Source: Sclerodactyla briareus (Eukaryota; Echinodermata; Holothuroidea; Dendrochirotida; Sclerodactylidae). Taken from it: 64,000 nucleotides of DNA. The stretch is from the NCBI GenBank assembly GCA_026419785.1, contig JAODTK010001444.1, forward strand, positions 124,001 to 188,000, read 5' to 3'. Below, one piece after another: positions 1 to 12,129 of the stretch (within the stretch, counting starts at the first letter, position 1; every line of letters starts with the position of its first letter). The notes beneath the pieces are model-generated. The model was not told the origin of the DNA. It saw only the letters and a program-made list of their open reading frames with translations, and did no database searches. A program made the translations under genes and the position numbers.

Positions 1-2011
1 ACGCACACCTACCTGATGCCACCAACTAACCATTGCCTCGAGTTGGCATGGATACCCAAGCAAGAACGGCATGGAATTTGATGGTGAAAGGCTAAAAAAT
101 CATTGACCTAACTAATATGGTTCTAAAAAATTTGAACCATTCAGCGCTCCCAATCTCTAAATACACTGAAAAAAAAGTACCAGAATTCAAAAAAGTCGCC
201 AAATTTTGCCGAAAATCCAAGTAAGTTAGATTCCCTCCCTAAAATACATGGTTTTTTGTTATCTTCGCGATTGTATGGAAAAGTTGTTAATTGGGACTTT
301 ACATTACTACAAATTTGAATCATTCCATGCTTTTGGAATCGTCAAATGTCTGAAAATAGTTGAAAAATGGGAAATGAAACAATTGGCCCAAAATGTTTTT
401 TTTCTGACTAATTTTGAGAGAAATATACATGTGTCAGTTTTATCATTTATGATCTTCAGGTTACGTGCAAAGTTTTTCATATTTGGCCACTCAAAGCGGA
501 GTAGTTGTGGTGCCTCTCAATGGATATTACTTAACCACCATATGGTTACAAAATAGCAACCATTGCTACGGAAACCAGCAACAGTAAAATAGGTGAAAAG
601 GCAAACAGGATACAATATCTAATCTGGCCCTTCAGGACCATTGAGATTATACACATGTGTATGTATGTATGTATGAACCTAGTATGTATGAACCTGTAAG
701 TAGTAGCATGTCTGGTGAGTACAGTAGGGGCGGTTATTCAAAGGGCCACTAACCCAGCCGAATGTCCACCCACAAGTCTCCTTCCGCCCACCAGTAAGCA
801 GACAGCTCAGTCACAACTCCACAATAGTGGCAATACTGTGAATACATACCAGTAAACTAGATTCATCGCAGCAGGAGCAGTTGAAGAGTTGCGTTTTGAC
901 CAATCCAAGCAAGGAGCCGACGCCCACGATAAATGCAGGGCAGTGTGAGGATCAGGGGGGCGATTCTGACAGATGATACCAAAGTAGTAACAGAACAGAG
1001 ATGAGGGAATATGTGCCCAGATCCGATGACAAATGCTATGGACGTATTGCCATTTTGATGACTTCTTACAGAAAATCGAAGGGTTATCCGTTCCAAGAGC
1101 ACTGGTAAAGTGATAGTGCTGATTTAAAGTCCACACTAGCCGGTGCTAACTGCAATTGGCTGGACTAGTTTATTACTTGAATGCTACAGGTTCAGAATAT
1201 CATCATTCCCTGTGACTCTGTATGCACAATCACCAGTCCACTACATGGATGTGTGCATGTGAGGTGTCTTTTTCCCCGATTTCGAAAGTCCTGTCCAAAC
1301 CGTGAACCGATCCAAGGGTTGTCGAAAGCAAAAAGAACGGTCCCTTAAAGAGTAGTTTCTCAAAGTCAGGTTTGGGGTTCAATTGGTGTACATTATTTCT
1401 TTCCAAACGACAATACAGTCAGGTAGATGCATTCAACCATAGTATACTTTATGCCCAGCAAATGAAAGACATCTGATTTTCATGGATGATATTAGGCAGG
1501 ATTCAATGTGTTCAACTGCTAGTACACACAAATCCTGCTTAGTGCATATATATTCAATAATATGGATCCAATTACGCCCATAGGAAAACGCCCAGTCTTG
1601 AATAAACAGCTAATCTCAGGTGTCAGTTACACTGAGGCATGTGCTTGGAGCTGTAAAAGCCCTAGATACAAAAACACTCCTTAACAAAGTAATACACCTG
1701 GAATGTGGCCCATGTATCTCTAGCCTGCATAGGAAGGCCATGCAACTGTGTAAGGTCCCAAATAACAAAAGAGCCCAGCTGTGATACCTGGTTGGTTCCT
1801 ATGGTAACCGGACGGCCCCGTACTTGCTGGTAAAGCAATGCCAACCCTGTTCCTGAAATAAAACTCCTCAAAATACAATTGTGCCAGTGCGTTTGTTGTT
1901 AAAAGTCAAATGGAGGGCAACATATAACAAGGTAACTTTTGTATGGCCATATTGCGAGCTGTGTGAAAGCTTTTTCCCCACAATGAGCAGGGGCATAACT
2001 TGGGGCTAGGA

Positions 2012-2012
<1 letters not shown>
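1..2012. other. Non-coding stretch, no gene seen
   Basis: I see no exon, RNA gene or element boundary that I can support. The short frames on both strands (60 to 109 codons) overlap one another and show no recognisable domain. A small TATG/GTAT microsatellite lies near 655-690, followed by a second partial copy of its flank. Near 1988 the text reads CAGGGGCATAACTTGGGG. This resembles the CAGGGGCGTAGC ends known from some hAT-type repeats, but no partner end was found. Confidence 0.6.

Positions 2013-2083
<71 letters not shown>
2013..2083. repeat. 71-bp poly-G run
   Basis: Seventy of 71 bases are G; the single exception is a T at 2046. On the opposite strand it reads as poly-proline in several frames, which creates two spurious small ORFs. 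It is the longest of many G/C homopolymers in this window (others near 3482, 4540, 16330, 18719, 26987, 28612, 29547, 41360 and 46637). A run this long could form G-quadruplexes. Its exact length is unreliable in any read-based assembly. Confidence 0.95.
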
Positions 2084-2088
<5 letters not shown>

Positions 2089-3623
2089 GGGCATAGGCAC
2101 AATTCATGCCTCCTACTAGCAGTTATGAAAACTTGCAAATGTTGGCCATTGAAATATGGGTGGTCAACCCCATCAGCTTAGACCTTACCCGACGGAAAGA
2201 TTTCTAAAGTAAGAAGGAGCGGGGGAGGGGAAGGGGTGGAGACAAATGTCAAGAATGGGAAGTAGATAGTGATTAATTAAGTTTTGTGACAAACTTTCAC
2301 AGACCTATTGGAATACAATGTTATTGAATTTCTAAGAAGCCCAATAGCCAGTTCCAAGTGACAGTTAATGAGATTAGAATGATATTGTTTCAAAGGTCAA
2401 GGGGAATGACCGCAGTTCAACGTTGAAACTTACATGTGCACGATCTTTTTGAACTCCCCTGCCAAAAATAACAAATCCTTTATAGATCCCCCCCCCCAAT
2501 ATTTATCAACAATAACATCTGAAACAAAGGATGAATTGGTTGCGTTTTCCAACTAGTGGGTGACAGTTTAAAAATAGGCCATAATATTATTGCTATGGGG
2601 GAAATCTGACAGAATCTCGTCTATTTCCCCCAAACTGTTCGTGTGAGCATACACACTTAGAACTATGAAGCTGCTAAAGCCCTACTGCCCTACTCCCGTT
2701 ATAATGTATGACAATGATATTGCTTAGCTCAATTGGAGAAACTCGACAGCTCCTATCAGATCCCTGGGGCTTGTTACCTGCAACCCCCCTCCAGGGCCTT
2801 AGCCTAGGGCGTCTCACCGTCATTGAGACGCCCAGGACCTGAGTTGCTGACGGCCGATTTCTTTCTGCAAGTGCATTTAATGCTATAGTGAGTTTCATCA
2901 TTCACAATGAGACAACCCTATTATTTTCCATTCCGGCTAGGCCCTGCCCCCCTCCCAATACTCACTAACAGGAGCACATGCCAGCAATGTATTGGGGTGC
3001 ATTCACCAGCCACTCCATCGCTAAGTTCTCCAGTCAGGGCGGAGACCATGCCCGGGCCTGACCCATAATGCAATGAAAATTGCATTAAGCACCTCCCAAA
3101 TACCTTGGCATGGTGGGTGAAGTGTGGGTCCCTATCAAGTCCAGAGTGGCTCACCATGTGCTACTTCTCACTTCCTGTTATTGTCCACTAATCTGTCTCT
3201 GGGGTTTCATTTTACTTGGTTCATGTAGAGACTATGGGGGAAAACCTGGCAATGCATTCAAAGAAATTATGTGTCATGTATGACATACCTGTGCAGTGAC
3301 ATCACCTGTCTAGGGAGTAGGAGGGGGCATCACGAAATGGACAAGTGCATGGAGCAGAGCTTAACCATGGTATGTCAAGAATACAGCCTATGGGAAGCAC
3401 ATCTCATGCGCTTCACATGCTACCAGTCCTGCTGAGGCACAAGATGTAGCAGAGAGGAGGGGGGGTAGGCTGGGTGGGGAAGCCTGGGGGGGGGGGAAGA
3501 CCCTGCTCTACCTTGTTGTTTCCTCGCGAACCATGACCTTACAGGCAGTGTCCTACTCCTTGGGCTTCCCCATTACTGTTTCCATGGAACTAACAATGTA
3601 AACATTTTGTAAATCAGAATTTT
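2084..3623. other. Non-coding stretch with G/C tracts and one hairpin
   Basis: No gene recognised. The interval holds short C or G homopolymers (near 2487 and 3465-3495) and the perfect hairpin listed separately at 2807-2833. The minus-strand frames at 2674-2901 and 2921-3157 have no domain signature. Confidence 0.55.
2807..2833. other. Perfect 10-bp stem hairpin
   Basis: GGGCGTCTCA is followed by a 7-base spacer and its exact reverse complement TGAGACGCCC. The stem extends outward (CCTA against AGG) with a one-base bulge. It could be the core of a small palindromic element or a transcribed hairpin. No flanking target duplication was seen. Confidence 0.7.
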
Positions 3624-3856
3624 GCATGATTTATGCGATTTTCGCAAACTGATTAGATTTCAACGAAACTTGGTGGATGGGGCTACATCGTTTCTTGACA
3701 AAGTTAAAGGTATTTCAAGGCCTCACGGAGTCCAATGTTGCATGATTTATCTGACTTTTTGGTAACGTCACTGGATTACAACCAACTTGATGGATGAGGC
3801 TACAGTATCTGGTTTTTCTGACCAAATGGAGGTCTGGGGGGGGGTTTAGGGGTGTT
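3624..3856 (+). repeat. Diverged two-copy tandem repeat, ~116-bp period
   Basis: GCATGATTTAT occurs at 3624 and again at 3740. About 45 bases further on, both copies carry a related phrase (CTTGGTGGATGGGGCTAC and CTTGATGGATGAGGCTAC). Similar wording appears as single diverged copies near 15000-15150, so this is probably a low-identity piece of a dispersed family. It has no coding signature. Confidence 0.5.
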
Positions 3857-6311
3857 AGAAACTTTTCCCAATGAAAAAAAATTGCTCAAAAGTGGGATTA
3901 CGAGTGGCAGTTTTACATCCTACACATGTCCTAGTTTTCTCCATAGTCTCAGTAGATATTCCATCAAACAAGAATGAACAGGATTTCCTGGGAAATACAC
4001 TGCATTTGGGTTTTGCAACATTCTGCTCACAATAATAAAAAAAACCCCCTTTTTTGCAAGCGCCCGCCCCCGGGTGGGATTTAGAAGGTATAGGGTAGTC
4101 CCACTTATACTATGTAACGCAATAAAAAACATCTTTGGTTAAACAACCCAGGCAAATGTAGTTGCTTCAATGTTTTATTACCCATAAAAAAGATTGGACC
4201 TTCGAGAATAGCATGCCAATTTTTCGGAGGATTCACAGCACTGAGGAATTATTAGAGTTGAAGAGTAGTAGTTGAGAAACAACATCCACCGGCAAGGCAT
4301 TATTACATAATTGAGCACAAGGTGTCTAGATACGTTTAAGATGAATGAATAGCCCAACTGCACTATGTCACTGCTTTTGTTTTCACATAGTGCATTGGCT
4401 CCAACTGTTAAGATGGTACAATGAGAATCCAATGCATCTTTCATGATGATGACGGAGCTCACAGTCCTAGCTTCAGTCCAAGGCCACGGTGGCATGCCTA
4501 GGCAGGGGGGTGGGGCCGGTTGGGCCTGAAATCTCCCTCCCCCCCCCCCCCCCCCGGTCCAAGAGTCCGGAAAATGATTTTGCGAGAAATTACCTCCAAG
4601 CTTGAGCCTTTTTCTGCAAATTTAGGTTCAAACATCCTACCTTTTGATCTCCGAGGCTTTGAAATGCACTTTTGAAATCTCGAGGGGAGGAGGAGAAAAC
4701 TTCCTATCAGCTGGCAAACAGTTAAATAATATTCCCCAGACGTGCTGCAAGAAGGTGACTGGGTAGAGAACAGTGAGCCCAAGTTCAAAAAAAAATTAAA
4801 ATTAGGCATGTGCTAATGGTGGTCATCCCTTGCCGTAAATACTCACTCTCTTGATTGGCTGAAACAGGTCCATCGGACCGTGCATTAACCAGCGTTAATG
4901 CACGGTGTTAATGCATTGTCGATCGGCACAGGCGAATTACTGGTGTATGAATTTTGATTGTTGCCAAGTGTCCCAACACGCAGCTGTTTTACAACGTATC
5001 AATGGACGGGCCCTATCACACTCATTGGGCTATGCATGTGAAAGATCCTTGTGCATTAGATGTTATATTAGGCGGATTACCAGAGGCCACGGCGTTACAC
5101 AGAACGTTTGAAAGAAACTTGTATGTATGTATCACGGTCGATTGTGTTTTAATCCTCATGATAATGCACTCCTCGGGAGTTAATTCTCACGCTGGATGCA
5201 CTCGGGCTGCGCCATCTTGCATCGCTTGAATAAACCCCCAGTCGTGCTTAATCCAGTGGTAAACACGCTCGACCGTTGATTACCCCTACTTGTTCACCTA
5301 CCGTAGTTTGACGAGATGTTGTAGTGTATTCAACACCCAGCCTCCATGGCAGGCATTTCCTTTAATAGTTCTGAAATTATTCCACTATGCAAACCTTCCA
5401 TATCACGTGTATAGGTAATGTTCCGAGCCTCCTGCCCTTAAACTCGATACATTACACCTGTTTCAAACAGATTTGAAAATTCAAAGTGTTTTAAAAACCG
5501 AGGTATTACTCCTTTATTACTTCCCACCGTACCCACATGACCCGTCCGTATGAATCATAAACCATGTTGAGTGTCGTTTACTAATCATATCCCCACAATC
5601 AATGTTGGTGTTTGGTGATATAGGGTTTTGGGGTTGAAAACAATGCCGTTGCGCTGTCAAACTGCCAGAAAGTGGGCGTTTAGCTATTAACTCATTACGC
5701 GCTATTCACACAATTGCGAGTACCTTACGATACTAATAACATCTTTTATCGGATGGAGTGGTTTCACAATTGTGCGATACCATGTCCCCAACGGTAATTT
5801 ATCAGACTGTCGAGTCAAAAAGTGGTAGGAGTTTCGTTGGGGATTTTTTTTTTTCCCTTCTTGGCACTCAGGCAGTGGAATAGCTTGTCAGGGGCCAAAA
5901 TTTGAATATCAAGAATTGTAATTTCAAAGCAATTCGGAGCCTGTGTTTCTCACATACTTGTACGAGGCATGGAATAGTGTTTTATCACCCAGTTTTGAAG
6001 CTGCGCAACACAGTTACAAAGGCCTTCTCTGTTGTTGTGTTGCATCACCACATCAGGGGCACCTTATTCCCTGTTTTCTGCCCTCACTGACTCACTTCCT
6101 CACCAGTCATTTTGCCACAAAAAACAATCACTATGGGGCGAAGTCTGGAAGGCAACCTCTAAGGCTGGTATCCACTGCTTCCAATCACCGGGCCTTCTCT
6201 GAGCAAGCGGAACTAAGCTTGAGCCTGGTCCCACTCCCCCAAACTCTTACGAGCAGCCTGCGCCAACCATTGAGATAGTGGCTGCCCCTGCCTCCCCAAC
6301 CAAGTACCTGT
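3857..6311. other. Non-coding stretch, no gene seen
   Basis: No gene or RNA recognised. It includes a C-rich tract at about 4540-4556 and the hairpin at 4877-4906. It also contains scattered TTAATGCA and TGCACTC words between 4884 and 5205 that may belong to a small decayed palindromic element. The frames at 4905-5229 and 5902-6278 overlap each other and have no domain signature. The interval ends at the left LTR of the BEL element. Confidence 0.55.
4877..4906. other. Hairpin with 13-bp perfect stem
   Basis: ACCGTGCATTAAC, a 4-base loop, then GTTAATGCACGGT. The arms are exact reverse complements. A third partial copy of the arm (TTAATGCA) follows at once. This is the strongest short palindrome in the first 6 kb. 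It is likely a remnant of a palindromic repeat, but no longer inverted arms or target duplication could be defined. Confidence 0.75.
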
Positions 6312-7258
6312 TGTCCATCGTCGCCCGATGGCATCTTTAGGGTGATTTGCAGTTACCTCGGTTTTGCGAATTCTGGGTTCCCCGCGCGTCTGGCATTGCC
6401 TTCCGTTATTGTATTGTTCGGAATTCCCTGAGGGATTACTTTCATAGATTGCCCACTGGGCATGCAAGTGGTGTCCTCATTGCGTGTATGCTTACACGTT
6501 GGGCGGAAGGATGGGGGAGAGTCAGAGTGTGTGTTACTGTGCGCTGATCAGCGGTTTTGTTGTAGAGAAGAAGTCGCCGCCGCAATCATAGCCGTCCACG
6601 GCTGTAATTCGCAGCCAACCATCCGAATTGATTTTTCTTCGCTGTTAGCCGTTATAATCAGATAATGTACACCCCGTTTAGCTTCCAGTTTAACGTGAAG
6701 TACGTCCACTAGCCCCGCACTACAGTCGTTTACCTCCACTCGTTTTTGTAAGTGTTTATTATCTGTAGTAGTGTATTCTGTCATGCTAGTATAGGGACAC
6801 ACGAGTTGTCTTATGGGCCGGTTCTTGGCCTCGGGCCTACAGACAGGATTGTTTTTTTAGGTTGGCTGGTGACTTGTACAGGCGTTACGGCGGGACGTTA
6901 TGATGGGACTGCAATATATTCACCTTTATTGGATGCAATTTGGTATATGGGTCAGGGTACATATGTCATGAAGTTTGGTGGGCTAGCGTATTCTAGGACA
7001 TATTAATGGTTTATATTAATTAAAGGCATTTAACTTATTAGTGAGTTTTAGTGGCTATCTATATTGAATTGGAAGTTCATGCTATGGATGGCTTGTAATT
7101 TCCCCATGCATTTGTTGCTTATTATATTTGTCGTTTTTTTAACCTTGGACCCCCGGTGTGTTTGACACCACGGTGTGGGAGTGAAGAATAATGAGGTCCA
7201 ACAATACGTACTTGAACCACGGTTTCCCGGTTACTTTCTTCATCGGGCCTGAGGGTCA
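6312..7258 (+). repeat. 5' LTR of the BEL/Pao element
   Basis: It aligns along its whole length with 13056-13988. Shared landmarks are the start TGTC(C)ATCG, the GGAATTCCCTGAGGG segment, TACAGTCGTTTAC, TTGGCTGGT and the terminal CATCGGGCCTGAG. It begins with TG. The end is placed at GGGTCA just before the leader, and both ends are good to a few bases. I did not compute the identity between the two LTRs. Confidence 0.85.
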
Positions 7259-7421
7259 CGATGCAGTGTGAAAAAAAAAAAGCTTCCATGAGGACGAGCG
7301 CCGCCTGGTCCTAGGCTGTGTCCAACGAGGACGTTCCCCACTACCTCAGGACGGACCTTGTCACGCCGCCACTCGTGATCCTTAATCCTGTGTTGCCTGC
7401 GTCGTTTGCCCGTTGCCCAAC

Positions 7422-7616
7422 ATGGAGGACTTCAAAGTCGCCAGGACTTCAGCCAAGAGAGCCGTGACGAAGGAGATTCAACCAACATCCGAACAAGTTC
7501 TGTTGCGAAAGGTAAATTGTGGAACATTTGTCAGATACATTACCACCTTAAAGGACCGTTTCACAAAGTTCTCAAAATGCCACAATTGGAATACCATGAG
7601 ATGTGGCTGTGATTGA
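7422..7616 (+). pseudogene. gag-like start of the BEL/Pao element
   Basis: A methionine frame opens about 160 bases after the 5' LTR, where gag is expected. Its first residues, MEDFKVARTSAKRAVTKEI, have the basic, helix-rich style of BEL/Pao gag N-termini. The assignment rests on position and style, since gag is poorly conserved. It belongs to the fossil element. Confidence 0.5.
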
Positions 7617-9769
7617 CGACGAGGGTGCGATGAAGTTGAGCAGTATTTCACGAGAGCAAAGCAAGGCAGAGAAGTTAGATCGCAGTCTTTTAAATTCTCA
7701 ATTATTTAGACCGACCCCCCAGGCTGAAACCGACAGGTGGTTTAATATCGAAGCGTAATCCAATCAAAGAGTTTTTAAGTGTTTTGTTTTAACCTACCAA
7801 AGTGAGCTTGAGGTGGTTTGATGGCAAACCCACTTCGTTACCAGCAATTAAATCAAAGCATATGTGATGTAACGTGGACAAAGTATGTGATGACCATTGG
7901 ATGTTAAATTGTCAAGACTTTTTATTGCAATACACCAATGGTTCAGCCAAGGAGGCTATCCGTGGGTGCCAGCTTTTGGGTGGCCCAACCGGGTAGTATT
8001 TCTTCAAGGCGCGTTTCCAGTTTTAGATCCCGGTTTGGTTATGCGCATCTTGTTACAGAGAGGCTTGTGCGTGAGTTGGAAATCGGGGAGTCAGGTTAGG
8101 TCCCTGTTGACATTTCAGGCAACTCGCTGTGATAATATGAGTAACGCCATACTCATTCTGTCCAAACTTGTTAATTTTACAGGAAAAGTGAGTTTCTCAG
8201 GCCTCAACTATTGGTAGGTTTTGGCCGATTTCCCAATTATGTCCACAGATAAAATGGAAAAAAAGAGTGCTCTCCAAAATTGGATGAAAAAAAAAGGGAC
8301 CGGTTCAAACATTACCCGAGTTTCAAAGATCTTGTAGAGTTTGCAGTGAGTGGGGTGGGATGGTGAAAGTAAAATGACCCAGTTTTTATGGCACGTTCAC
8401 CCCGCGGCGCTCTGAGAAAAAGCATGAGAAGAAGTGCACAAATGGCAACTTCTCTGTAAACTTGACGGGGCCTGAGTCGGGTGGGTAATAACAATGTTGT
8501 GGGTTGGTCGGTCCACTAGCAGGGAACTTACGCTAAACCAGAGCCCCCTGGTGGTCTTGTGCCTGAGAGCCGCTCGGCGCTTTGCATTGTGTAGATTTCA
8601 GCGCTTGTCTCCGACCGAACAGATTGGCTGGGTATAGGTAGTCAGGACAAATGGTGGCCCATTACATATAATTGCCTTCTTGCTTCCATGACACTAACAA
8701 TTGTTGGTAAGCGTTCAGTGTGTAAAGGTTTCTGGGTGCGGAAGGCGGCCACAAAATGATATTATTCATTGCCAGGATACTTGCTCCCCCCGGAGATGCC
8801 AGTAACTAAGGCGGGGAAGTTTATCTCCTGTCAAAGATCGAGAACGCACATTGCCACATTGTTAGAGTATCTGTTAATGGTTTCTTGCCCGCCTTGGCTT
8901 TATTTGGGACAGTGTGGTCCAACTAACACAATTTTGCTCACGTTAAGTTGGTTGCAAACGCCCTAGGAAATCCGGGCAGCCCCCCCTGACCTCAGCTGAG
9001 GCCATTGAATAGGTTCAGATGCCAAAAAATATCTGAAAAAGTAAGTAGTTCCTTGTCCCCTATCTTGCCGGTCTGGCGAGAGTTAAGTTGAATGCCGTGT
9101 ACGTTGTCGACAGAATTTACCTGCGAAAACGCCAGGTTGGAGTTTGGCCGGTATCCTCACGTTGAGTGAGAATTGGTCCCTTGCCCGCATACAGGGTAAA
9201 TGGCGTTTGCTGTTTGACGGGGCTTATTGGTCAGGATAATATGAAGCGCTGTTCCCCTTGGAAGAGTTGGGAAAAGGAGGAGCCCGGTGGACCCCCTTTG
9301 CGGTCAGGACCTTTGTTTGGTTGGTGTATAAATGGTCAGGTTCCCCCACTTGGTTGTCCCCAGTATAGGTAAAGTAAAGTGATCTCTAACTTAATATCTA
9401 CCAATCAATCACTCAGGATGACGGTTTTCACGGTTGGAGGGGAAGTAGAGAATGAAGGTATAGGTCTTACAGCCTTGTCTCAGGGAGATAAAGGTGTTCC
9501 TGGAGCTTATGGGATAATTGAGCAACAGGAAGGTAGGTGGAACCATAATGAGCTGCCCTATTCCTTGGAGGGATAGGTCGGAACCCCTCCCAAGTAAACT
9601 TTGTGATGCCAAAAGTTAGGGACTTGAGAATCTTCAGGGAATGAGCCTTTCCAGGATGCATGGCTTGAGAAAGTACAGTGGCAGAGATGCTAAGCATTGT
9701 GAGTAAGGGGCTGCTGAGCCCGTACCCGACCGTGAGATGAATGCGATTGATAGGACTTGGTGATTCTTC

Positions 9770-10250
9770 CCCACCATGCTGTGGTTTCGGACAAGAAACC
9801 AGATAAACTTAGGGTCGTTTTTGACTGTGCTAGTTAGTATGGAGGCAGTCCCAATGAACGACAGATTGCATTGCAGGGGGCCCTAACATGGATTAATGAG
9901 CTTTTGCCGTCTTGTGTTGATGGGTTTCGTCGCATGGCATTTGCAAATTCAAGCGGGATTTATATAGGGAAAGCTTATGTACAACCCAGTTAAGGTTCTG
10001 CCAAAGATCGTGATGCATACGATTTTTGTGGGTAATGTTGGGTCGCAGTTGGGTCCCATTTACAGATTGGGAAATCACCATTGTTGGCGGTATATCTGGT
10101 GTGCAGCCGTTTTGCCTTACGCGCCCTCAAGCGCCACAGTTGTGGATTATCCCCCAGGGCGATTTCATATCATTAGGGATTGTCGTTTTTTGAGGCGAAT
10201 CATTTTATGTGGATGGGGGATGACTGTTTGAAATCTGCGGACTCGCATCT
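9770..10250 (+). pseudogene. Reverse transcriptase region of the BEL/Pao element
   Basis: The phrase RVVFDCA at 9811-9831, preceded by HHAVV and KPDKL, is the diagnostic start of the BEL/Pao reverse transcriptase core. The following sequence keeps fragments of the expected palm region. The RT would copy the element RNA into cDNA. This is a degraded part of the fossil and is listed only to anchor the family call. Confidence 0.8.
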
Positions 10251-10789
10251 CTGGCAGAAGTAATCCTCAGGGAGACCCCAAAAGTCTTGAAAAAAAAAAA
10301 GTGGTTTGGGTTTCAAATCTTGACCCAAGTTTGTGGTGCAACGAACAAGCAGTTGCTGGCCAAGGGTTCCGGGTGACGCTTTTAGAGCTGACGGGCATTG
10401 CACACGACTTCTTTGGTCTGTCGATACCCCAAGGTAGGGCTTTTTGAGGGATTTTTTAAATGGTTGGTGGTCCTCTGACGAGTTCTGTTCGATACCGGTA
10501 ATGTTGGTGGTGATTGGAGAGCTCACTCGTTTAGGGGAAAAAAATGTTTGAGTGTGGTTTCTTCAGTGTTTGATCCTTTGGGGCTGCTGTTGGGGGACGG
10601 TGTGATATTTTCCGGCAAGTTGCTATTCCAGGAGGCAACTGCACGGTAAGCTGTCCTGGGATGATAGGGTCCCTGCAGACCTTGAAGGGACTGGTGCTGG
10701 CGGTTGGTTGCAATTCATTTGGCCAATGTAAAGACGCTGCGTTGTACCCGTGTATTCATACCTTGTGCATTTTGATTTGATGCTTATGA

Positions 10790-11150
10790 TCGAACTTCAC
10801 CACTTTTTGATGCTAGTTCCAAGGATATGGTTGTGCTGTAGTTATCATTCGTTCTTGGTTTAAAACAACTGGGGTGAAAATTCATGTGGCAGCTGTTAAT
10901 GAGTAAGACACAACAGTAGCCCCTTTGAAAGCAGTGTACCCATACCCCGTTTTGTTGGAGTTGCAAGCTGCGGTCTTTATTAGCAGGTTTAAAGGTGGAT
11001 GCCTTGCTGAAAAAGGGAGTTGTGTGGACATAGGTTTGTTCAGGAACTATTTCTGGAACGATTCTAAGAAGTGGTTACTGGGATACATCCCAGGAATTAA
11101 TGACAGCAGGAGGTTCATTGTGTTTAGTGGTAAACAGAAGTGAGTGTTGA
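10790..11150 (+). pseudogene. RNase H region of the BEL/Pao element
   Basis: FDASSKGYGCA at 10806-10838 matches the first catalytic-aspartate motif of the BEL/Pao RNase H domain. LLELQAAV at 10952-10975 matches the second conserved block (usually PRLELQAA). The spacing and order after the RT are as expected for the family. It is a degraded part of the fossil element. Confidence 0.8.
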
Positions 11151-12129
11151 TAGGGGTTTTGGGGGACATAGCCAGTGGTCGTACGGCGAATCTGCGGAAA
11201 ATTCTGCAGACATGGTCACAAGAAGTTGCTCAGCTTTGGATAGTGAGATCTGGCTTCGTGGCCCCTTCTTGAAGCTCGGCAGTTACAAGTCGGAATGGGC
11301 GGAATGGTCAGACTGTTTCGGTTGGTTTGTTAAGAAGGGATCCAGAGGTAGGAAGGTTTTTTCAGGTTGCATGTGGTTGTTACGGCTGGTTCAGGGTGGG
11401 TTGTGTGACGAGCCTCTGAAGTGCTGACTTCTTACTTAAGATAATCTGTTATTTTTCTCAATTTCTCAGATTTTAAGAAGACTCTTGCTTGGTGGCTGGG
11501 AAAAGAAGATCATCCGCTTCCTGAGAGATCGCAAGCCGGGGGGTTTGTTCCGCATTCGGTGCTAGATTCGCATGCTGAAACGTACTCCTCTGCGCAAGGT
11601 CAGTCTGTTCACCTTGGCCCGGAGAGGGGATTAGAAATTAGAAGACTGCGCCGAGGGGGAGAGAATGTTTGCTAATTCCCAGTTCCCTGGTGCGTCTTGG
11701 CCCTTTCCTGGTTGGTCAGGGACTTCTCAGGGTTGGTGGCCGATGAAGAGAGTCAGCTTGGTGGGTAAGCACCCCTGCGTTCTTTCAGGCAGCGATGTTC
11801 TATCGGAGTGCGATGTTTAGAGATTGTGGATAGTATGACCCCCCATGTAGGTGTTCGACAAGTGGGTTTGTTCCATAGTAGTAAGGGAGAAGTTTTGGAT
11901 TGTTTTTTAAGGCGGACGGCCATTGTTGACGCGCATCCTTAACAGGTGTGCGGGTTACTTTGCAAACGTTTTACGGCAAAGCCCATAGTTTGCAGGTGAT
12001 GGAAGATCTACCTGGTTGTCAGAGTACAGACTTCTGTCGCTCATTCTCTAGTGTGGCGTGGTGTTTTGGGGCCATTTATGTGGAAGTTGGGGTAGATCAG
12101 AGGTGGTGAAGCGCTATGGGTGCCTGTTT

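Noticed and set aside
1988-2100. hAT end CAGGGGCATAAC next to the poly-G run
   Set aside because: Only one end resembles the motif; no partner end or 8-bp duplication was found.
1899-2138. Proline-rich ORFs on the minus strand
   Set aside because: They are translations of the poly-G homopolymer and have no protein character beyond it.
4490-4810. Possible element bounded by GCATGCCTAG and TTAGGCATGT
   Set aside because: The inverted match is only about 9-10 bases, with no target duplication and low-complexity content between.
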